Shown: positions 8,702 through 16,965 of the stretch, piece after piece
Layout: each line of letters begins with the position of its first letter
How positions within the stretch are numbered: the stretch's first letter is position 1
Assembly (NCBI GenBank): GCA_035489435.1
Contig: DATHKG010000046.1
DNA: 64,000 nt
Direction: 5' to 3' (one strand)
Source: DATHKG01 sp035489435
Lineage (GTDB): Bacteria; Bacteroidota; Bacteroidia; Chitinophagales; Chitinophagaceae
The notes under the pieces: model-generated
What the model was told of the DNA's origin: nothing
Database searches by the model: none
Seen by the model: the letters and a program-made list of their open reading frames with translations, nothing else
Made by a program: the position numbers and the translations under genes

Positions 8702-9817
8702 ATGAATAAACAGATAGTAGTTATTGAAGGCGATGGTATTGGTCCCGAAGTTACGAGGCAGGCGATCCGAGTGTTAAACGCAGTTGCTGAGCAATTTCAT
8801 CACCAGTTTAATTATAAGTATTGCCTGATGGGAGCCGATGCAATCGATAAAACCGGCAATCCGCTGCCTGATGAAACGATTGAAGCCGCGCTAAGCAGCG
8901 ATGCCATTCTATTCGGTGCAATTGGCCATCCGAAATATGACAACGACCCCTCAGCTAAAGTAAGACCTGAACAAGGTTTGCTTAAACTCAGAAAGTCGTT
9001 GCAACTATTTGCCAACATAAGACCAGTAAATACTTATCCTGCTCTTCATCACCTGTCACCACTAAAGACAAAAAACATCGAGGGAGTCGATTTTGTGATC
9101 TATCGCGAATTAACAGGAGGTATTTATTTTGGCAAAAAAGAAATCAATGCAGAAAAAACAGTAGCTACCGACGACTGTACTTATACAAAGGAAGAGATTG
9201 AGCGCGTATCACACCTGGCTTTCCAGCACGCACAGAAAAGAAGAAAAAAACTTACACTGGTTGACAAAGCCAATGTATTGGAAACTTCAAGGTTATGGCG
9301 GAAAGTTGTTCAGGATATGGCACCAGGTTATCCTGATGTGAATGTTGATTTTTTGTTTGTTGATAATGCTGCCATGCAAATCATTCTAAATCCAAGGCAG
9401 TTTGATGTAATTCTTACAGAAAACATGTTTGGTGATATTATCAGTGATGAGGCTAGTGTAATTACCGGTTCACTTGGTTTGTTGCCATCCGCATCCATTG
9501 GTAAAGGTGCTGCTCTTTTCGAACCAATTCACGGTTCTTATCCGCAGGCAACCGGCAAAGACATCGCAAATCCGCTTGGATCAATTCTTTCAGCGGCCAT
9601 GTTACTGGATCATTTTGGCCTTACTACCGAAGCAGCACTCGTAAGAGAAGCTGTTGATTGGACGCTGGTGAATGGGTTTGTGACCAGGGACATCGACTCC
9701 ACAAACTTCTATTCTACCTCCACAATCGGCGAGTTGGTTAGTGATTTTGTGACAAAGCGCACTCCCGATGGCATAAGTAAGTCAAACATCGAGTTGAGAA
9801 ACTCTACAATAATTTGA
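8702..9817 (+). CDS. leuB: 3-isopropylmalate dehydrogenase
   Basis: Oxidatively decarboxylates 3-isopropylmalate to 2-oxoisocaproate with NAD+. 371 residues. Family marks: VIEGDGIGPEV near the N-terminus, GAIGHPKYD, the substrate-binding region RPVNTYP and YRELTGGIYFG, and the metal- and cofactor-binding stretch DNAAMQIILNPRQFDVILTE followed by NMFGDIISDEA. The C-terminus shows GSLGLLPSASIG and EPIHGSYPQATGKDIANP, as in other isocitrate/isopropylmalate dehydrogenases. A palindromic repeat follows the stop codon and then a new promoter for the ilv genes, so this is probably the last gene of a leuACDB transcript with some read-through. Confidence 0.97.
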   Translation: MNKQIVVIEGDGIGPEVTRQAIRVLNAVAEQFHHQFNYKYCLMGADAIDKTGNPLPDETIEAALSSDAILFGAIGHPKYDNDPSAKVRPEQGLLKLRKSLQLFANIRPVNTYPALHHLSPLKTKNIEGVDFVIYRELTGGIYFGKKEINAEKTVATDDCTYTKEEIERVSHLAFQHAQKRRKKLTLVDKANVLETSRLWRKVVQDMAPGYPDVNVDFLFVDNAAMQIILNPRQFDVILTENMFGDIISDEASVITGSLGLLPSASIGKGAALFEPIHGSYPQATGKDIANPLGSILSAAMLLDHFGLTTEAALVREAVDWTLVNGFVTRDIDSTNFYSTSTIGELVSDFVTKRTPDGISKSNIELRNSTII

Positions 9818-9830
9818 AGAGAATTATTTC

Positions 9831-9940
9831 AAGAGAGATATGAATTATGAGATATGAATTATGAAAGAAAATTATGAAATGAACCCGGTTACATTAATAA
9901 CTGGTTTCATAATTCATAACTCATAATTCATAATTCTCTT
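9831..9940. repeat. Palindromic intergenic element (ATGAATTATGAGTTATGA family)
   Basis: Left arm 9831-9866 and right arm 9905-9940 are inverted copies (about 36 bp, few mismatches), separated by about 38 bp. It lies between leuB and the ilv promoter. In RNA it would form a long hairpin at the leu/ilv junction. Confidence 0.85.
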
Positions 9941-9949
9941 AAAAGTTCT

Positions 9950-9979
9950 TTGTTTTTTTAAAGGCGGTTCGTATATTCG
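9950..9979 (+). promoter_or_regulatory. Predicted ilv promoter (TTG-N19-TAnnTTTG type)
   Basis: TTG at 9950-9952, a 19-bp spacer, then TATATTCG at 9972-9979 (7 of 8 with TAnnTTTG, the Bacteroidota housekeeping -7 box). Transcription would start near 9985, just before the leader peptide ATG at 9996. The same 19-bp spacing is seen at the SAM riboswitch promoter in this window. Confidence 0.6.
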
Positions 9980-9995
9980 TGTTATACAGCTCACG

Positions 9996-10103
9996 ATGTT
10001 GAATAGCAGGATAAATAATATTGTTGCAAAACTAATCACAGTCATTATTGTGGTCGTCATTATTATTATACCTGTATTTAACGGAGGTGGAGCTAACGTA
10101 TAA
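9996..10103 (+). CDS. ilv operon leader peptide (Ile/Val-rich)
   Basis: 35 codons from ATG to TAA. Residues 14-27 read ITVIIVVVIIIIPV: twelve of fourteen are Ile or Val, with both ATT/ATC/ATA and GTC/GTG/GTA codons. Such control-codon runs upstream of ilv genes are the hallmark of transcription attenuation, as known for proteobacterial ilv leaders. The run ends about 12 nt before GGAGGTGG (10083-10090), which can pair with the left side of the terminator. Ribosomes slowed by scarce charged tRNA-Ile or tRNA-Val would leave that segment free; ribosomes reaching the stop would cover it. Regulatory by translation; the peptide itself probably has no role. Confidence 0.88.
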   Translation: MLNSRINNIVAKLITVIIVVVIIIIPVFNGGGANV

Positions 10104-10162
10104 CATAAAAACTAAAAGATACTAAGCGACCCGCCTCCAAAAAAGGCGGGTCGTTTTTTTTT
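10083..10162 (+). promoter_or_regulatory. ilv attenuator: antiterminator and terminator
   Basis: Antiterminator: GGAGGTGG (10083-10090, inside the leader frame) pairs with CCGCCTCC (10131-10138) over eight base pairs, one of them G-U. The second strand is the left half of the terminator stem, so the two structures exclude each other. This is the complete classical design with leader peptide, antiterminator and terminator in order, placed 27 bp before ilvE. Confidence 0.82.
10127..10162 (+). terminator. Attenuator terminator before ilvE
   Basis: A perfect 10-bp GC-rich stem CGACCCGCCT/AGGCGGGTCG (10127-10136 and 10144-10153) with a 7-nt loop, followed by nine T. The strongest intrinsic terminator in the cluster, sitting upstream of the structural genes, which only makes sense as conditional termination. 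Confidence 0.92.
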
Positions 10163-10189
10163 CACCGCTTGTCAAAAAATTTTTACACT

Positions 10190-11113
10190 ATGGCTAGTTA
10201 TTATGATGAAAATACGCTCATATACCTGAACGGAAGTTTTGTTCGGGCAGCTGAAGCAAAGGTTGACCTGTATGGACAAACCCTGCACTATGGCTATGGT
10301 GTTTTTGAAGGAATACGTTCTTACCGGACAGTAAGTGGTGAAACAAAGATTTTTAAAGCTGAAGAACATTATGAAAGACTCAGGCAATCTGCACTTGCGC
10401 TGAATCTTCCTTATGAATACGAATCTGATGCTTTGATCAGGGCAACTTATGAATTGCTTCGTCTGAATGAATTGCAGGATGCTTATATCAGGCCACTGGT
10501 TTATTGCCCGGCAAATATGAGTTTCAACCGGAACACAGAATCATATATAATGATTGCTGTCTGGAAGATGGAACCCTTCCTGGGAAACACCTTATTAAAG
10601 GTGATGACTTCATCTTTCCAGCGCCCGAATCCTAAAGGTTTTAAGATTCAGGCAAAAGCTACCGGCCATTATGTAAACTCAATTATGGCAAGCCAGGAAG
10701 CGAAAGCTGCCGGCTATGATGAAGCATTGCTTGCCGATATGAATGGTTTTGTGGCAGAAGGTCCCGGGGCAAATATGTTTTATGAAAAAGATGGTAAAAT
10801 TTTCACTCCTGCACCGGGAAACATTCTTCCCGGTATCACCCGTTCAACAGTGCTCGACATTTGTCGCGAAGCAGGGATTGTAGTAGAAGAATCATTTTTT
10901 ACGACTGAGACCATTAAAGGTGCCGATGCTGCTTTTTTCTGTGGAACCGCCGCTGAAGTTATCGGATGGGAGTCACTGGATGGTGTTCCTTTTAATAAAG
11001 AATGGAACAACACAGTAAGCAGGCAGATCCAGGTGGCATATAAAAACAGGGTGATTGAAAAAGCGATACTGGCTGACAAAGAACCGATAAATAAACTGGG
11101 ACAACTTGTATAG
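10190..11113 (+). CDS. ilvE: Branched-chain amino acid aminotransferase
   Basis: PLP enzyme (fold type IV) that makes Ile, Val and Leu from their keto acids with glutamate as donor. 307 residues from ATG at 10190; an in-frame TTG at 10169 overlaps the end of the terminator region and is unlikely. Marks: LHYGYGVFEGIR (32-43), the probable Schiff-base lysine Lys157 in AKATGHYVNS, GYDEAL then GFVAEGPGANMF (187-198) with Glu190, and PGITRSTV near the phosphate site. It is the first structural gene after the attenuator, so its expression should respond directly to Ile/Val supply. Confidence 0.95.
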   Translation: MASYYDENTLIYLNGSFVRAAEAKVDLYGQTLHYGYGVFEGIRSYRTVSGETKIFKAEEHYERLRQSALALNLPYEYESDALIRATYELLRLNELQDAYIRPLVYCPANMSFNRNTESYIMIAVWKMEPFLGNTLLKVMTSSFQRPNPKGFKIQAKATGHYVNSIMASQEAKAAGYDEALLADMNGFVAEGPGANMFYEKDGKIFTPAPGNILPGITRSTVLDICREAGIVVEESFFTTETIKGADAAFFCGTAAEVIGWESLDGVPFNKEWNNTVSRQIQVAYKNRVIEKAILADKEPINKLGQLV

Positions 11114-11216
11114 TGCACTGGGACAGCAAATAGACAACAAACAAACATCACTTAAACGATTCACTTTAACAATAAACCAGGCAAAGCGAATCACTTTCAA
11201 ATAAATTGGCTAAAGC
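11095..11216. repeat. Short tandem duplications at the ilvE 3' end
   Basis: ACTGGGACA at 11095 (the last codons of ilvE, followed by TAG) recurs at 11117, again followed by TAG (period 22). Further on, CGATTCACTTTAAC (11157) is echoed by CGAATCACTTTCAA (11187, period 30). The spacer to ilvD is thus largely built from duplicated pieces. Confidence 0.65.
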
Positions 11217-11235
11217 ATAGCAGAAAAAATCAGGG

Positions 11236-12921
11236 ATGAACAAAGAGCTTAATAAATATTCGAAGACATTCACACAGGATGAAACACAACCTGCAGCACA
11301 GGCTATGTTATATGGCATTGGTCTTACAGATGCTGATATGAATAAAGCGCAGGTCGGTATTGCCAGCATGGGTTATGATGGCAATACCTGCAACATGCAC
11401 CTGAACGAGCTCGCTGCTGTTATAAAAAAAGGAGTTTGGGAAAATGACCTGGTGGGATTAACTTTTCATACAATCGGTGTTAGTGACGGCATGAGTAATG
11501 GAACAGATGGTATGCGTTATTCTCTTGTTAGCCGCGACCTGATTGCGGATAGCATCGAAGCAGTTTGTGGCGCCCAGTATTATGATGGTGTTATCACTGT
11601 TCCGGGCTGCGATAAAAACATGCCGGGTTCAATTATGGCAATGGGTCGTTTGAACAGACCATCTATCATGGTTTATGGTGGTACAATTGCACCAGGACAT
11701 TATAAAGGGCAGGATCTGAATATTGTCTCTGCTTTTGAAGCGCTAGGTCAGAAAATAGCTGGTAATCTTAGTGTTGAAGACTTCAAAGGGATCATAAAAC
11801 ATACCTGTCCCGGGGCCGGTGCATGCGGTGGTATGTATACAGCGAATACCATGGCATCTGCTATTGAAGCTCTGGGTATGAGCCTTCCTTATTCATCATC
11901 AAATCCTGCATTAAGCGAGGAAAAACAACAGGAATGTCGTGATGCCGGTAAGGCTATACGCATCCTGCTTGAGAAAGATATCAAGCCATCAGATATTATG
12001 ACACGTGAAGCATTTGAAAATGCAATGACCGTAATCATGGTGCTGGGTGGATCAACCAATGCAGTGCTTCACTTTATAGCAATTGCCAAATCTGTTGGAT
12101 TGACTGTGACACAGGATGATTTCCAGGCTATCAGCAATAGAGTACCAGTGCTGGCGGATCTTAAGCCGAGTGGGAAATACCTGATGCAGGATCTTCATGA
12201 ACACGGCGGAGTTCCTGCAGTAATGCGTTACCTGCTTGACCAGGGTTTGCTGCATGGCGACTGTCTTACCGTAACAGGTAAAACGCTGAAAGAAAACCTG
12301 GCAGATATCGCGCCTATCAATTTTGAAACTCAAAAAATATTATATCCACTCGAACATCCCATTAAACCGACCGGTCACCTGCAGATATTGTATGGTAACC
12401 TGGCCGAAGGGGGAAGTGTTGCAAAGATCACCGGTAAAGAAGGCGAGAAGTTTACAGGTCCCGCACGTGTATTTGACGGCGAGCAAATGCTGATAGCAGG
12501 CATCAGCTCAGGCCGTGTGCAGCCCGGAGATGTTGTGGTAATTAAAAATGAAGGACCTAAGGGTGCGCCCGGAATGCCAGAAATGCTTAAGCCAACATCT
12601 GCACTGATCGGTGCGGGACTCGGTAAAAGTGTTGCTTTAATTACTGATGGCCGTTTCAGTGGTGGTACTCATGGTTTCGTGGTTGGTCACATCACACCGG
12701 AATCTTATGAAGGGGGGCTTATTGGTTTTGTCCAGGACGGCGACATCATTGAACTCGATGCAATAAATAATACTATACATCTTAAAGTCGAAGATTCGGT
12801 TATAGCTGAACGTAAGAAGGCCTGGAAAAAGCCGGAGCTTAAGGTGAAAAAAGGACTGTTGTATAAATACGCTATGAGCGTGAAAAACGCTGCGGAAGGC
12901 TGCGTTACTGACGAAGCGTAA
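11236..12921 (+). CDS. ilvD: Dihydroxy-acid dehydratase
   Basis: Dehydrates dihydroxyacids to 2-oxoisovalerate and 2-oxo-3-methylvalerate using an Fe-S cluster and Mg. 561 residues, typical. Candidate cluster ligands Cys52 (GNTCNMH), Cys125 (VPGCDKNMPG) and Cys197 (GACGGMYTANTM) are all present, as is the C-terminal LITDGRFSGGTHGFVVGH signature. ATG at 11236 gives the expected N-terminus. It lies between ilvE and ilvB; a palindromic repeat of about 125 bp follows its stop codon. Confidence 0.97.
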   Translation: MNKELNKYSKTFTQDETQPAAQAMLYGIGLTDADMNKAQVGIASMGYDGNTCNMHLNELAAVIKKGVWENDLVGLTFHTIGVSDGMSNGTDGMRYSLVSRDLIADSIEAVCGAQYYDGVITVPGCDKNMPGSIMAMGRLNRPSIMVYGGTIAPGHYKGQDLNIVSAFEALGQKIAGNLSVEDFKGIIKHTCPGAGACGGMYTANTMASAIEALGMSLPYSSSNPALSEEKQQECRDAGKAIRILLEKDIKPSDIMTREAFENAMTVIMVLGGSTNAVLHFIAIAKSVGLTVTQDDFQAISNRVPVLADLKPSGKYLMQDLHEHGGVPAVMRYLLDQGLLHGDCLTVTGKTLKENLADIAPINFETQKILYPLEHPIKPTGHLQILYGNLAEGGSVAKITGKEGEKFTGPARVFDGEQMLIAGISSGRVQPGDVVVIKNEGPKGAPGMPEMLKPTSALIGAGLGKSVALITDGRFSGGTHGFVVGHITPESYEGGLIGFVQDGDIIELDAINNTIHLKVEDSVIAERKKAWKKPELKVKKGLLYKYAMSVKNAAEGCVTDEA

Positions 12922-12929
12922 TTTTTAGT

Positions 12930-13054
12930 AGTGAGTGGTGAGTTGTGAGTGGTGAGTTGTGAGTGGTGAGTTAGTGGTGAGTGAAATAAAGCTCATAACT
13001 CATAACTCATAATTCATAACTAACTCACCACTTACCACTCACAACTCACCACTC
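12930..13054. repeat. Palindromic intergenic element (GTGAGTGGTGAGT variety)
   Basis: The left part (12930-12983) is a run of GTGAGTGGTGAGTTGTGAGT words; the right part (about 12992-13054) holds ATAACTCATAATTCATAAC followed by the inverse words (ACCACTCACAACTCACCACT). It combines the two word types seen in the other copies and lies between ilvD and ilvB. Confidence 0.8.
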
Positions 13055-13090
13055 TGATTGAAAAAGAGTTGAATTATTAAATATATAAGT

Positions 13091-14839
13091 ATGAGTACCA
13101 TCCAACTGACAACCAAAGAAGAAGTAAAAGAAACAAGGGCTAAGAGTGTGGAATCCGTGAGTGGCTCGGTCGCTGTTCTGGAGGCTTTGCTTGCTGAAGG
13201 TTCTGATATCATTTTCGGCTACCCTGGTGGGGCCATCATGCCAATTTATGATGCCATATATGATTACCAGGAAAAAATAAAACATATACTCGTACGACAT
13301 GAACAGGGTGCAATTCATGCTGCCCAGGGTTTTGCCCGTAGTTCAGGGAAAGTGGGAGTTGTATTCGCCACGAGCGGCCCCGGTGCCACTAACCTGGTAA
13401 CCGGTCTTGCTGATGCCATGATAGATAGTACGCCGCTTGTTTGTATCACCGGGCAGGTATTTGCTCATTTGCTGGGTACTGATGCATTCCAGGAAACTGA
13501 TGTGATCAACATTACTACCCCGGTTACCAAATGGAACTACCAGGTTACAGATGCTTCAGAAATTCCGGCAACACTTGCCAAAGCATTCTATATAGCACGT
13601 AGTGGTCGTCCTGGACCTGTGTTAATTGATATCACAAAAAATGCACAGTTACAGAAATTCGATTATGCAGGGTATGAAATCTGTAATCATATCCGTAGCT
13701 ATCGGCCAAAACCTATAATCAGGAAAAAATATATTGAAGAAGCTGCGAAGCTGATCAATGAAGCGCAAAAGCCATTTGTTATCTGGGGCCAGGGCGTAAT
13801 ACTCGGCAGAGCTGAAAATGAGTTTAAGCGTTTTATCGAAAAAGCCGGTATCCCTTCAGCATGGACAATCCTGGGTGAGAGTGCCATACCAACTGATCAT
13901 CCATTGAACGTGGGAATGCTTGGAATGCATGGGAACTATGGTCCGAACGTTCTGACTAACGAATGTGATGTGCTGATTGCGATAGGGATGCGTTTCGATG
14001 ATCGTGTTACCGGCAGGCTCGATAAATACGCCAAGCAGGCAAAGGTGATTCACCTGGATATAGACCCGGCCGAGATAGACAAAAACGTAAAAGCAACTGT
14101 TGGTGTCTGGGGCGATTGTAAAGAAACTTTGCCTATGCTGACTGAACTTGTTGAGCAAAAAGTATATCCGGGCTGGTTACAGAAGTTCCGTGAATACGAA
14201 GAGCAGGAGCAGGAACTTTGTATTACTCCTGAAATGAACCCAACTACTGAAATTCTTTCCATGGGGGAGGTAATCAAAGCGTTGAACGAATTAACATTGG
14301 GTAATGCAATCATTGTGACCGATGTAGGTCAGCACCAGATGGTAGCATGTCGTTATGCCAGGTTCAATCAAACAAAAAGTAACATTACCAGTGGCGGTCT
14401 TGGCACAATGGGATTTGCTTTACCTGCTGCTATAGGTGCAAAGTTTGGTGATCAGGACCGGACCGTTGTTGCAATAATCGGAGATGGTGGATTCCAGATG
14501 ACTATCCAGGAATTGGGTACAATTATGCAAAGCAAGGTGAATGTAAAGATCCTCATACTGAATAATGAGTTCCTGGGAATGGTCCGCCAGTGGCAGCAAT
14601 TGTTTAATGATAAAAGATATTCTTTTGTTGATATTACCAGTCCCGACTTTGTGGCTGTAGCAAAAGCATATTATATAGAGGGTAACAAAGTAACTGAACG
14701 CGCAAAACTGAAGGATGCTTTGAAAACAATGCTTGATCATGACGGATCATATCTGCTTGAAGTGATGGTTGGAAAAGAAAATAATGTTTTTCCAATGGTG
14801 CCACAGGGTTGCAGTGTTGCCGAGATCAGGTTGAAGTAA
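13091..14839 (+). CDS. ilvB: Acetolactate synthase large (catalytic) subunit
   Basis: ThDP-dependent enzyme that joins two pyruvates, or pyruvate and 2-oxobutyrate. 582 residues. Marks: FGYPGGAIMPIYDA, catalytic Glu71 in RHEQGAIHAAQG (69-80), FATSGPGATNLVTG, the FAD region GMLGMHGNYG and RFDDRVTG, and the ThDP/Mg motif GDGGFQMTIQEL ending in LNN. The C-terminal GMVRQWQQLF and PMVPQGC segments are characteristic of AHAS and not of other ThDP enzymes. The regulatory subunit follows. Confidence 0.97.
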   Translation: MSTIQLTTKEEVKETRAKSVESVSGSVAVLEALLAEGSDIIFGYPGGAIMPIYDAIYDYQEKIKHILVRHEQGAIHAAQGFARSSGKVGVVFATSGPGATNLVTGLADAMIDSTPLVCITGQVFAHLLGTDAFQETDVINITTPVTKWNYQVTDASEIPATLAKAFYIARSGRPGPVLIDITKNAQLQKFDYAGYEICNHIRSYRPKPIIRKKYIEEAAKLINEAQKPFVIWGQGVILGRAENEFKRFIEKAGIPSAWTILGESAIPTDHPLNVGMLGMHGNYGPNVLTNECDVLIAIGMRFDDRVTGRLDKYAKQAKVIHLDIDPAEIDKNVKATVGVWGDCKETLPMLTELVEQKVYPGWLQKFREYEEQEQELCITPEMNPTTEILSMGEVIKALNELTLGNAIIVTDVGQHQMVACRYARFNQTKSNITSGGLGTMGFALPAAIGAKFGDQDRTVVAIIGDGGFQMTIQELGTIMQSKVNVKILILNNEFLGMVRQWQQLFNDKRYSFVDITSPDFVAVAKAYYIEGNKVTERAKLKDALKTMLDHDGSYLLEVMVGKENNVFPMVPQGCSVAEIRLK

Positions 14840-14938
14840 GGAAACTATCAATTGAAATTCAAATGCATTTCAACCAGGTCTAAAGAATAAGTCTTGCCAG
14901 TACCAACATCATCAAAAGAACAGTGATAAATTTTTTAT

Positions 14939-15526
14939 ATGAAACAGGAATTCACGGTTACCGTATACACAGAAAATCAAATCGGTTTATTAAACCGGAT
15001 TGCTATAATATTTTCGCGCAGAAAGATAAATGTAGAAAGTCTCAACACATCACCATCTGAAATCGAAGGCATACATCGGTTTACCATTGTGATCAATGAA
15101 ACGGAAGATGTTGTGAAGAAACTTGCGAGACAGATTGAAAAACAGGTTGATGTTTTAAAAGCCTTTTATAATACTGATGAAGAGATTGTCTGGCAGGAGC
15201 TTGCGCTTTATAAAGTGTCAACAGATGCAATCGCTGAAAAAGTAAAAGTCGAGCGTTTGCTCCGCGAATATGGCGCACGTGCTGTTGTGATACGTAAAGA
15301 CTACACCATTTTTGAAACAAGCGGTCACCGCGAGGAAACAGAGCGACTTGTAACTGTACTCGAACCTTATGGACTAATTGAATTCGTCCGTAGCGCAAGA
15401 GTGGCGATCATCAAAGCAAGTAACGGCTTCCATGAACGCCTAAAAGAATTTGAAAAAGTGGAACCCGGCGAAGAACTCGTTGAAAATGAATTTCTGGACC
15501 AACAGGATGAAGTTTTTACCATGTAA
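14939..15526 (+). CDS. ilvN: Acetolactate synthase small (regulatory) subunit
   Basis: 195 residues; binds IlvB and carries valine feedback. An ACT domain occupies about 1-75 (FTVTVYTENQIGLLNRIAII with the glycine typical of the ligand loop), and a C-terminal AHAS small-subunit domain follows (YKVSTDAIAEKVKVERLLRE, VIRKDYTIFETSGHREE, GLIEFVRSARVAI). The last 25 residues are an acidic extension, making it longer than the roughly 160-residue enterobacterial form. It lies 99 bp after ilvB. Confidence 0.95.
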   Translation: MKQEFTVTVYTENQIGLLNRIAIIFSRRKINVESLNTSPSEIEGIHRFTIVINETEDVVKKLARQIEKQVDVLKAFYNTDEEIVWQELALYKVSTDAIAEKVKVERLLREYGARAVVIRKDYTIFETSGHREETERLVTVLEPYGLIEFVRSARVAIIKASNGFHERLKEFEKVEPGEELVENEFLDQQDEVFTM

Positions 15527-15571
15527 GCCTCCACCCCTTTATATAGAACATCATACGCCCTTATATAAAAC

Positions 15572-15667
15572 AGTATCTAAATAAAGTATCTAAATAAAGT
15601 ATCTAAAACTCATAACTAAAGCACTAATAACTAACTCATCACTCATCACTCATCACTCATAACTCTA
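15572..15667. repeat. Tandem 13-bp repeat plus half-copy of palindromic family
   Basis: Three copies of AGTATCTAAATAA start at 15572, 15585 and 15598. They run into a series of ACTCATCACTCATCACTCAT words (about 15633-15667) with no opposing arm. The whole ilvN-ilvC spacer (190 bp) is made of such simple repeats. Confidence 0.75.
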
Positions 15668-15716
15668 ATAAGTCGTTTTATAATTAATAAACAAATCACA
15701 AATAAAAAGTCTCATC

Positions 15717-16805
15717 ATGGCAAAACTAAATTTCGGGGGCGTGGAAGAAAATGTCGTAACACGCGAAGAATTCCCGCTTGCTAAAGCTCAGGAAGTCCTG
15801 AAAAACGAAGTGGTAGCAGTAATCGGTTACGGTGTACAGGGTCCGGGCCAGGCATTGAACCAGAAAGACAACGGTATCAACGTAATTGTAGGTCAGCGGA
15901 AAGATTCGAAAACCTGGGACAAAGCTATTAAAGACGGTTTTGTACCTGGAAAAACCCTGTTTGAAATTGAAGAGGCACTTGAAAAAGGAACCATCATTTG
16001 TTATTTGTTAAGCGATGCTGCTCAGATTCAATTGTGGCCAACTGTAAAGAAACATCTGACACCAGGAAAAGCTTTATATTTTTCTCATGGTTTTGGAATA
16101 ACGTTTAACGAACAGTCTAATATCATCCCTCCTAAAGATGTAGACGTGTTTCTTGTTGCTCCAAAAGGATCAGGTACTTCTCTGCGCAGGATGTTTTTGC
16201 AGGGTCGTGGATTGAACAGTAGCTATGCGATTTTCCAGGATGCAACAGGTAAAGCAAAAGATAGAGTAATTGCCTTGGGAATTGCTGTTGGAAGCGGGTA
16301 CTTGTTTGAAACAGATTTTAGAAAAGAAGTTTACTCAGATCTTACCGGTGAAAGAGGAACATTGATGGGTGCGATCCAGGGAATCTTCGCTGCTCAATAC
16401 GAAGTACTGCGTAAGAAAGGTCATACACCTTCGGAAGCATTTAATGAAACTGTTGAAGAGCTGACCCAGTCACTTATGCCACTTGTAGCAGAAAACGGAA
16501 TGGACTGGATGTATGCAAACTGTTCTACTACTGCACAACGTGGTGCTCTGGACTGGTGGAAGAAATTCAGGGATGCAACCTTACCCGTGTTCACTGAATT
16601 ATACGAAAGCGTTGCTTCAGGAAAAGAGGCTGCTAAATCAATTGAAAGCAACAGCAAGGCAGACTATCGCGAGAAACTGGAAGTTGAACTGAAAGAATTA
16701 AGAGATAGCGAATTGTGGCAGGCTGGAAAAACAGTGAGATCTCTTCGTCCTGAAAATCAGAAGGCAGAAGAAGCAGGCAAAAAAGTTACGGCTTCCGCGA
16801 ACTGA
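15717..16805 (+). CDS. ilvC: Ketol-acid reductoisomerase
   Basis: Isomerises and reduces acetolactate or acetohydroxybutyrate. 362 residues, a little longer than the usual 330-residue class I form because of a charged Lys/Glu tail. The Rossmann loop GYGVQGPG is at 37-44; the following strand ends GQRKDSK (59-65), where Arg and Ser fit NADPH preference. The knotted C-terminal domain shows DLTGERGTLMGAIQG and FNETVEELTQSLMPL with the Mg-binding Asp and Glu residues, and NCSTTAQRGALDW. ATG at 15717. Confidence 0.96.
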   Translation: MAKLNFGGVEENVVTREEFPLAKAQEVLKNEVVAVIGYGVQGPGQALNQKDNGINVIVGQRKDSKTWDKAIKDGFVPGKTLFEIEEALEKGTIICYLLSDAAQIQLWPTVKKHLTPGKALYFSHGFGITFNEQSNIIPPKDVDVFLVAPKGSGTSLRRMFLQGRGLNSSYAIFQDATGKAKDRVIALGIAVGSGYLFETDFRKEVYSDLTGERGTLMGAIQGIFAAQYEVLRKKGHTPSEAFNETVEELTQSLMPLVAENGMDWMYANCSTTAQRGALDWWKKFRDATLPVFTELYESVASGKEAAKSIESNSKADYREKLEVELKELRDSELWQAGKTVRSLRPENQKAEEAGKKVTASAN

Positions 16806-16862
16806 ACATAACAAGTGATACGCGTGATATAAAAGAATACAGATTCAGGCGTAGTATTCATG

Positions 16863-16942
16863 ACAGCAAATGCTTTTTATAACCTTTTGAGAGATCATCC
16901 TGAAAACGATATCAGAGAAGGGTGGCGAAAAGCATTTGCTGT
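16863..16942. repeat. Perfect 15-bp inverted repeat upstream of ilvA
   Basis: ACAGCAAATGCTTTT (16863-16877) pairs with AAAAGCATTTGCTGT (16928-16942), leaving 50 nt between. The hairpin ends 24 bp before the ilvA ATG. It has no T-run, so it is not a standard terminator; it may be an mRNA stability or processing structure. Confidence 0.6.
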
Positions 16943-16965
16943 ATATATCGGGAAAAACAAATAAT

